64,000 bases of DNA. It comes from an uncultured Pelagibacteraceae bacterium (lineage in GTDB: Bacteria > Pseudomonadota > Alphaproteobacteria > Pelagibacterales > Pelagibacteraceae). The stretch lies in assembly GCA_902514805.1 (NCBI GenBank), contig CABXSF010000003.1, positions 28,879-92,878 on the forward strand, given 5' to 3'. This document shows, piece by piece, positions 59,602-64,000 of this stretch. The position numbers and the translations under genes are program-made. The stretch's first letter is position 1. Every line of letters begins with the position of its first letter. Under the pieces are notes generated by a model that was given only the letters and a program-made list of their open reading frames with translations, was not told the origin of the DNA and searched no databases.

Positions 59602-60603
59602 ATGAAAAATGCTCAAAATAATTTTATCGAAGGTATTGGAAATACTCCATTAGTAAAATTAAGAGCAGCATCAGAAATTACTGGATGTAATATATATGGT
59701 AAAGCAGAATATTTAAATCCAGGTGGATCTGTAAAAGATAGAGCTGCTTTAGCATTAATAAAAGATGCGCAAGAAAAAAAATTAATCTCGAAGGGTGGCA
59801 CTATTGTTGAGGGTACAGCAGGTAATACTGGTATTGGTCTTTGTCTTATTGGTAATTCAATTGGATATAAAACAATCATTGTGATGAATGATAATCAAAC
59901 CCAAGAAAAAAAAGACATGTTGAAAAATATGGGTGCAGATTTAAGACTTGTTGAACCAAAACCTTTTAAAGATGATGGTAACTATGTAAAAGTAGCAGGT
60001 AGACTTGCTGATGAATTAAAGAGTAGCAATAATTATGGTGTGGTTTGGGCTAATCAATTTGATAACACCGCCAATTCTAAAGGACATTACGAGACCACCG
60101 GACCTGAAATATGGATGCAAACAGACGGAAAGGTTGATGGTTTTGTCTGCTCGTCTGGTACGGGAGGAACAATTGCTGGTGTAAGTAGTTTTTTAAAAGA
60201 AAAAAACAAAAATATTAAAATTTATTTATCAGATCCAGCCGGATCTTCACTTTATAACTATATTGAAAATGGAGAGTTGAAAGGCGAAGGTAATTCTATT
60301 ACTGAAGGGATAGGATCAAGTAGAGTTACAGCAAATTTTGCTGAGGCAAAAATTGATGGTGCTTTCTCTATTGAAGATAAAGAGTCTTTACCTGTCATTT
60401 ATGACCTTATTCAAAATGAAGGACTAAGTTTAGGTACAAGTTGTGGGGTAAATATTGCTGGTGCTATAAGACTTGGCAAAAAATTAGGACCAGGTAAAAC
60501 AATCGTTACCATTCTTTGTGACAGATCAGATAAATACAACTCCAAGCTGTTTAATAAGAAGTTTTTGCAAGAAAAAGGTCTTCCGATTCCCGCTTGGATT
60601 TAA
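59602..60603 (+). CDS. cysK: Cysteine synthase (PLP-dependent)
   Basis: Converts O-acetylserine and sulfide to cysteine. NPGGSVKDRAALALI (around residues 41-55) contains the PLP lysine; VEGTAGNTGIGLCLIG (around 69-84) is the substrate loop; VCSSGTGGTIAGVSSFL (around 187-203) is the phosphate-binding site. The start is the ATG at 59602, one base after the cysE stop; a GTG at 59587 within cysE would add five residues. Length 333 is slightly above the CysK norm and resembles the group often annotated as cysteine synthase A in alphaproteobacteria. Operon with cysE ensures coupled synthesis. Confidence 0.93.
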   Translation: MKNAQNNFIEGIGNTPLVKLRAASEITGCNIYGKAEYLNPGGSVKDRAALALIKDAQEKKLISKGGTIVEGTAGNTGIGLCLIGNSIGYKTIIVMNDNQTQEKKDMLKNMGADLRLVEPKPFKDDGNYVKVAGRLADELKSSNNYGVVWANQFDNTANSKGHYETTGPEIWMQTDGKVDGFVCSSGTGGTIAGVSSFLKEKNKNIKIYLSDPAGSSLYNYIENGELKGEGNSITEGIGSSRVTANFAEAKIDGAFSIEDKESLPVIYDLIQNEGLSLGTSCGVNIAGAIRLGKKLGPGKTIVTILCDRSDKYNSKLFNKKFLQEKGLPIPAWI

Positions 60604-60680
60604 TTTTTTTTAGCGCACATTTTATTAAATCTTTTACATAATAAAAATATTGTAGTTAAATAATTCTATTATTTAAGCTC

Positions 60681-61082
60681 ATGAACGAACTATTTAAAAA
60701 AAATTTTTTCTCACTTTTACTTATAATTTTGATGAGTTTATTTATTTTTTCATTGGCGTTAGCTGACCTAAACAAAAAAGATAAAGAAAAAGCTTGGGAT
60801 TGTGTTGGAATTTACATGGCTAATTACTTTTTGCCATCCGGAGAAAAATTTGAATACGGTATGAAGGAAAAATCCATGGCAGCTGTAAAAGTTTGGAAAA
60901 CATATGCAATCGAAATTGGTATTAAAGAAGCTGATTGGGACAAAGGTGTGAATAAAGCTGTCGATAAACATTACGGCTCAAAATATAATGAGAAATTAAC
61001 TAATAAGTGTCATAAATTCTTAGAAACAACTATTCCAAATGGCGAAGAGCGAGTGAAGAAAGTCGCTCAAACTCTTTATTAA
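60681..61082 (+). CDS. Secreted or membrane-anchored protein of unknown function
   Basis: A 133-residue protein with an N-terminal signal peptide or anchor (residues about 8-29, ending LALADL). The mature part is small, basic and helical, with one cysteine near residue 42 (KAWDCVGIYMAN) and another near 114 (TNKCHKF), possibly disulfide-linked. The repeated KAWDC/KVWKTY/ADWDKG elements suggest a compact helical bundle. No family recognised. It lies 3 bases before the DUF1330-like gene. Confidence 0.65.
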   Translation: MNELFKKNFFSLLLIILMSLFIFSLALADLNKKDKEKAWDCVGIYMANYFLPSGEKFEYGMKEKSMAAVKVWKTYAIEIGIKEADWDKGVNKAVDKHYGSKYNEKLTNKCHKFLETTIPNGEERVKKVAQTLY

Positions 61083-61085
61083 TAA

Positions 61086-61373
61086 ATGAGCGGATACGTA
61101 ATTGCTCAAATTAATATGACAAACAAAGAGGGCTTTAGGATTTACGCAGAACAAGTCCCGCAAACTATAAAGCACTATGGAGGGAAATATATTATTAGAG
61201 CTGGCGAATATACCTCATTGGAAGGTAAATGGGATTACACTAGAAATGTAATAATTGAATTTCCTACTTACGAAAAAGCTTTGGAGTGGTATAATTCTGA
61301 TTTATATAAACCAGTTAAAGAACTTCGCCAAAAAAATTCTGAAGGTAATTTAATTATAATTAAAGGGGTATAA
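61086..61373 (+). CDS. DUF1330 domain protein
   Basis: A 95-residue ferredoxin-like (dimeric alpha-beta barrel) protein. GYVIAQINMTNKEGFRIYAE and then VIIEFPTYEKALEWYNSDLYK (around residues 58-77) match DUF1330, followed by the closing strand NLIIIKG. Members are small dimeric proteins of unclear function, some linked to heme or monooxygenase-like folds. It starts a series of small genes on the same strand. Confidence 0.88.
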   Translation: MSGYVIAQINMTNKEGFRIYAEQVPQTIKHYGGKYIIRAGEYTSLEGKWDYTRNVIIEFPTYEKALEWYNSDLYKPVKELRQKNSEGNLIIIKGV

Positions 61374-61401
61374 TGAAACTTTTTAATGAAAAGAGAAAAA
61401 A

Positions 61402-61725
61402 ATGGCAAAATTTTATTTAATAGGCAAGATAAGTGCTGAACTAATGAAGAGAATGCAAAATGAGCCAACGGCAGATAGATTTGCTTCTACAAAAAAGGCA
61501 ACAGAAGCGGCCGGTCTAAAACTTATTTCTTACGAGTGGGTAAGAGGTAGATTTGATGTAATTTCTTGCGTTGAAGGGGAATACGAACAGGCAGTTGCAT
61601 TAAAAATAGCTTTTAAAAATTCCGGCCTTATGGATGATTTAATGGTTCATGAGGTAATTGATTATAATAAAGCTTTTAGTAATGCTGCAAATGCAGCTAA
61701 CAGCGTAATTAAACCAGGAAAATAA
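61402..61725 (+). CDS. Small GYD-domain-like protein
   Basis: A 107-residue soluble protein. KFYLIGKISAELMKRMQNEP then KATEAAGLKLISYEWVRGRF and DVISCVEGEYEQAVALKIAF have the strand-helix-strand order of GYD-type dimeric alpha-beta barrels, whose YD element appears here as FDVIS. No catalytic residues are known in the family. A purine-rich sequence precedes the ATG. It is the second member of the small-gene series 61086-62337. Confidence 0.6.
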   Translation: MAKFYLIGKISAELMKRMQNEPTADRFASTKKATEAAGLKLISYEWVRGRFDVISCVEGEYEQAVALKIAFKNSGLMDDLMVHEVIDYNKAFSNAANAANSVIKPGK

Positions 61726-61743
61726 TATTGAAAGGAGAAAAAA

Positions 61744-62034
61744 ATGGAAAAGGAAATGTTAGTGTATCTTAAACTTAAAGAGGCTAAATTAGAAACTTTC
61801 ATGGGTTGGATGCAATCAGATGAAGGTATGAGTGTCAGAAAAAGTGTTGCTTATCCAGAAAAAACTGTTGGGGCTATGATACCCGATAAAAGTGGGCTGT
61901 TGTTCAAAGTTAATGTTCATAATGAAGCTGGAATGAAAGAATTCGTAAATGGAAATAATCCTACAGCAAAAGCAATTTATGCTGAGTGTGTAGAGAGCGC
62001 TCAGTTATATGAACTATCTAAAATAAATCTATAA
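61744..62034 (+). CDS. Hypothetical 96-residue alpha/beta protein
   Basis: A soluble protein starting MEKEMLVYLKLKEAKLETF, with alternating strand and helix segments (LLFKVNVHNEAGMKEFVNG) that would again fit a ferredoxin-like dimer. I recognise no named family. AAAGGAG directly upstream of the ATG is a strong ribosome binding site. It is part of the run of similar-sized genes from 61086 to 62337, which may descend from each other or act in one complex. Confidence 0.6.
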   Translation: MEKEMLVYLKLKEAKLETFMGWMQSDEGMSVRKSVAYPEKTVGAMIPDKSGLLFKVNVHNEAGMKEFVNGNNPTAKAIYAECVESAQLYELSKINL

Positions 62035-62049
62035 AATAAAGGAGAAAAT

Positions 62050-62337
62050 ATGAAAAACTATATGGTAACACACACTTTCAAATCTAAAGAGATGAAAGAG
62101 AAGTTTACTGAAACAGTAGCTTCAATGAAGGTGGAAGATATTGTTAAAAGTATGAAAAGCGATAATGCTGCTTGTCAGATGACTTGGAATACTCCAGGTG
62201 ATACAATGGAAATGTTCTGTTGGTGGAAGGGTAAAGATGAGGAAGCAATTATTAATCAATTAGGTCAAATGAACGATTTTTTTACTCCACATAAGTTTGT
62301 TGAGTGTACAGATCAAGTAATGGACTACAACTCATAG
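62050..62337 (+). CDS. Hypothetical 95-residue protein
   Basis: A soluble protein (MKNYMVTHTFKSKEMKEKFT...) with a central CQMTWNTPGDTMEMFCWWKG, that is, two cysteines and two tryptophans clustered around residues 52-71. The overall pattern of strands and helices again suggests an alpha-beta barrel of monooxygenase-like fold. AAAGGAG precedes the start. No family assigned. The histidine/cysteine/tryptophan cluster might be a ligand site. Confidence 0.6.
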   Translation: MKNYMVTHTFKSKEMKEKFTETVASMKVEDIVKSMKSDNAACQMTWNTPGDTMEMFCWWKGKDEEAIINQLGQMNDFFTPHKFVECTDQVMDYNS

Positions 62338-62344
62338 GATATTT

Positions 62345-62761
62345 ATGATCGATAAATTTGGAAACGCTTTTTATTTAATAATTTTTTTAGCTCACTTTAT
62401 AATAGTTGGTGCTTACGCTTACCAATTGGTCTTTGATACTAAGAAATTTCTTAAAGGTAGAGGCGTAGATAAGACAGCTACTTTGCTGACACGATTTGGT
62501 GGTGCTTTTATGGTAGCCCTTGTTTTGATGGCAATCTATATTGCTTTTGTAAGACCAGGTGGTTTAGAGGCTACTTGGGCATTTTTTAACTTAGTTTTTA
62601 TTATTAATGTTTCAATATTAGCTACAAACTTTTATTCTTTAAAAATTGATAAGACTGGATTAACCAAGAAAACTAGAAACGATGGAATATATGCTCCACT
62701 AGTTCTAGTAATTATTAGTGCGGTTCTTTGTTATGGTTTGGCTGATAAAATTTATGTGTAA
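62345..62761 (+). CDS. Four-helix membrane protein
   Basis: A 138-residue protein with four predicted membrane helices (about residues 8-28, 52-70, 77-98 and 113-133) and a basic loop KKFLKGRGVDKTAT between helices 1 and 2. The family is unknown to me. It lies 7 bases after the preceding gene and 24 before the SnoaL-like gene, so it belongs to the operon of small proteins and may be the membrane partner of the soluble ones. Confidence 0.62.
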   Translation: MIDKFGNAFYLIIFLAHFIIVGAYAYQLVFDTKKFLKGRGVDKTATLLTRFGGAFMVALVLMAIYIAFVRPGGLEATWAFFNLVFIINVSILATNFYSLKIDKTGLTKKTRNDGIYAPLVLVIISAVLCYGLADKIYV

Positions 62762-62785
62762 TAATTAAACAAAAAGGAGAAGCAA

Positions 62786-63169
62786 ATGAACGCAAAAGAA
62801 AGAATACAATTAGGTTACGATCTTTTTAATAAACACGATATGGAGACTTTTTTTAAAGAGTTGGTAGATGAAAACACTACATGGACTTTCCCAGGAAAAG
62901 AAGGAGTACATCCTTTGTCAGGAGTTCACAAAGGTCCACAAGCAATGATGGGAGCATTTTCAAAAATTCCAGAAAAATGGTCAAATTTCAAAGTTGAACC
63001 TATTGAAATGATTAGCGAAGGAAATAAAGTTTTTGTAAGAGTAAAAGGGTCAGCGGATGGTATGGAAACAATGTTTGGTCATTACTTTGAAGTAAGCGAT
63101 AGTGGAAAAATGATCACCATGATGACTTTTGACGATACACTAAGCATGTTCAACGCGATGAAAAAATAA
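62786..63169 (+). CDS. SnoaL/NTF2-like small protein
   Basis: A 127-residue cone-shaped alpha+beta protein. ERIQLGYDLFNKHDMETFFK (helix pair), DENTTWTFPGKEGVHPLSG and HKGPQAMMGAFSKIPEKW (around residues 50-67), with the closing strands HYFEVSDSGKMITMMTFDDT, are typical of the SnoaL-like/ketosteroid isomerase-like superfamily. The TWTFPG followed by SGVHKG order is frequent in these proteins. Enzymatic or ligand role cannot be told. AAAAAGGAG is a strong ribosome binding site. Confidence 0.82.
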   Translation: MNAKERIQLGYDLFNKHDMETFFKELVDENTTWTFPGKEGVHPLSGVHKGPQAMMGAFSKIPEKWSNFKVEPIEMISEGNKVFVRVKGSADGMETMFGHYFEVSDSGKMITMMTFDDTLSMFNAMKK

Positions 63170-63211
63170 TTCATCAGGAAACTGGAGCTACGAAGTTACC
63201 CTAACAATTTA

Positions 63212-63433
63212 ATGTTTCCAAAAAAATATTCTAATTTATTGTTTATTTTAATCATGGGGTTTGGAATGAGCCTCATGATGACGCTGATAATCACATACAT
63301 TAATACTGGTATGGACAGTGAATACCTTAATAGATTTTTAAAAGCTTGGGTGGTAAGTCTTCCAATTGCAATCGTGGCCGCCTTGTTTGTTGGCCCAATT
63401 ACAAAAAACTTTGTGGATAAAATTACTAAATAA
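63212..63433 (+). CDS. DUF2798 membrane protein
   Basis: A 73-residue protein with two membrane helices (about residues 8-30 and 45-62). KYSNLLFILIMGFGMSLMMT and LKAWVVSLPIAIVAALFVGP followed by a charged tail are the DUF2798 pattern. Function is unknown. It follows the SnoaL-like gene after 42 bases and faces the SMR gene with 2 bases between stop codons. Confidence 0.82.
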   Translation: MFPKKYSNLLFILIMGFGMSLMMTLIITYINTGMDSEYLNRFLKAWVVSLPIAIVAALFVGPITKNFVDKITK

Positions 63434-63435
63434 AT

Positions 63436-63771
63436 TTAGTTTGTTTTGCCTAAAAAATTTACTAGTATCACGCCAATGATGATCAAAGATATTCCAATAA
63501 TTCCATACATGTTTGGAACTTGATTGTATTTTAATATTCCAAATATAGTTACAGCAGTTATAGTTAAACCTCCATATGTTGCATAGGTAAAACCAACAGG
63601 TATCGTCATCATTGCTTTTGCTAGAAAAAAAATACAGAGGACTATTGTAACTATACACATTGTAGTCGGTACCAGATTTGTAAATCCATTAGTAGTTTTT
63701 AAATAGCCATTAGAAGTAATTCCTAATATTACGGCTAACAAAAGGTATATATATCCAAAAATATTCGTCAT
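63436..63771 (-). CDS. SMR-family membrane protein lacking the conserved membrane glutamate
   Basis: A 111-residue protein with four helices of the small multidrug resistance/EmrE family. YIYLLLAVILG and the following KTTNGFT align with EmrE's first helix; IPVGFTYATYGGLTI (around residues 54-68) with the GMxYAxWsG segment; and GIIGISLIIIGVILVNFL with helix four. At the position of EmrE Glu14, the proton/drug-binding residue, this protein has glycine, so it is probably not a proton-coupled drug exporter of the usual sort. It may be a structural, lipid or substrate-specific variant. Confidence 0.82.
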   Translation of the reverse strand: MTNIFGYIYLLLAVILGITSNGYLKTTNGFTNLVPTTMCIVTIVLCIFFLAKAMMTIPVGFTYATYGGLTITAVTIFGILKYNQVPNMYGIIGISLIIIGVILVNFLGKTN

Positions 63772-63774
63772 AGC

Positions 63775-64000
63775 TTATTTATATATTTTATCTACTTCAA
63801 CTTGATACGCTTCAACAAGTTTATTGTTTTGATTAGCAATACCAACCACATCTATCATTTCTTTTATCATTTCATCAGTTGCACCTTTTTTTTTAGCAGC
63901 AAAAGTATGTGATCTAGTACAATAGTTGCAGCTGTTTGTAATTGATACAGCAACATAAATTAATTCTTTAGTAACAGAGTCTAACGCACCATCTTTCATA
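63775..64000 (-). CDS. Carboxymuconolactone decarboxylase/AhpD-family protein, 5' end cut by window
   Basis: The visible 74 residues end at the stop at 63775 and continue to the right edge; the ATG at 63999 is probably internal, since the family has more N-terminal sequence. LDSVTKELIYVAVSITNSCNYCTRSHTFAA contains the family's redox CxxC with the following histidine (CNYCTRSH), used by AhpD as a proton relay. Members are alkylhydroperoxidase-like reductants or decarboxylases. The stop lies 3 bases before the SMR start, so both are one transcript. Confidence 0.85.
   Translation of the reverse strand, partial: MKDGALDSVTKELIYVAVSITNSCNYCTRSHTFAAKKKGATDEMIKEMIDVVGIANQNNKLVEAYQVEVDKIYK

Noticed and set aside
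63338-63658. Minus-strand frame of 106 codons across the DUF2798/SMR border
   Set aside because: It is out of frame within the SMR gene and antisense to DUF2798, with an abnormal Trp/Cys/Asn-rich composition.
1-64000. CRISPR arrays, insertion sequences, integrase or transposase genes
   Set aside because: I looked for regularly spaced repeats and for transposase/integrase motifs and found none; the Cas4-like nuclease is not accompanied by other cas genes.

Overview
The window looks like a chromosomal segment of a marine alphaproteobacterium of the SAR11 clade (Pelagibacterales). This is inferred from the low G+C, the near absence of non-coding DNA (no gene-free stretch over 300 bases), convergent genes whose stop codons interlock, lysine/isoleucine/asparagine-rich proteins, and the gene content: an AdoMet decarboxylase-spermidine synthase fusion, a dimethylglycine dehydrogenase, a taurine-type ABC importer and a TRAP importer. 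I could not compare it with reference genomes.

Layout. 1-9563: mixed core genes: a TRAP binding protein cut by the left edge, CoA-transferase, cmk, rpoZ, an MFS carrier, a hydroxyacid dehydrogenase, a gamma-carbonic anhydrase-like protein and two glycosyltransferases. 9564-14867: polyamine synthesis and its by-product salvage, with a SpeD-SpeE fusion, a class II aldolase, a small membrane protein, mtnA, mtnP and, facing them, apt. 14864-28551: two surface-glycan blocks (glycosyltransferases, rmlBACD-like genes, sugar epimerases, a membrane glycosyltransferase, a methyltransferase) around a tRNA-Met and the tldD/pmbA protease pair. Two unknown proteins beside the first block share a five-cysteine domain.

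28572-36027: a BASS transporter, a double winged-helix regulator, dimethylglycine dehydrogenase, and then a tight three-gene plus-strand operon: a PrsW-type membrane protease, a pentameric ligand-gated ion channel with an extra PDZ-like N-terminal domain, and a DUF805 membrane protein. 36030-43466: an accessory island with structured non-coding DNA, a ribbon-helix-helix protein, zinc-ribbon miniproteins, a Cas4/RecB-like nuclease and a complete type I restriction system (hsdM, hsdS, hsdR).

43468-55033: an organosulfonate/amino acid region. Alanine dehydrogenase and an omega-amino acid:pyruvate aminotransferase diverge from a tauABC-type importer; downstream are a PQQ-type sugar dehydrogenase, an Ldh/ComC-family dehydrogenase, a BASS carrier, a phosphotransacetylase and a HisD-family dehydrogenase that may act on a sulfonated diol. 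55030-58058: an alternative oxidase with a cupredoxin and a DUF4396 protein, a methyltransferase and a 1-Cys peroxiredoxin. 58134-60603: sulfur handling: persulfide dioxygenase, a 38-residue metallothionein-like peptide with 12 cysteines, cysE and a cysteine synthase. 60681-64000: a run of small soluble and membrane proteins with strong ribosome binding sites, an SMR-family protein lacking the usual membrane glutamate, and a carboxymuconolactone decarboxylase-family protein cut by the right edge.

The observations I consider most worth following are the PDZ-like/ligand-gated channel operon, the metallothionein-like peptide, the five-cysteine domain pair, the enlarged TauC, and the restriction/nuclease island.
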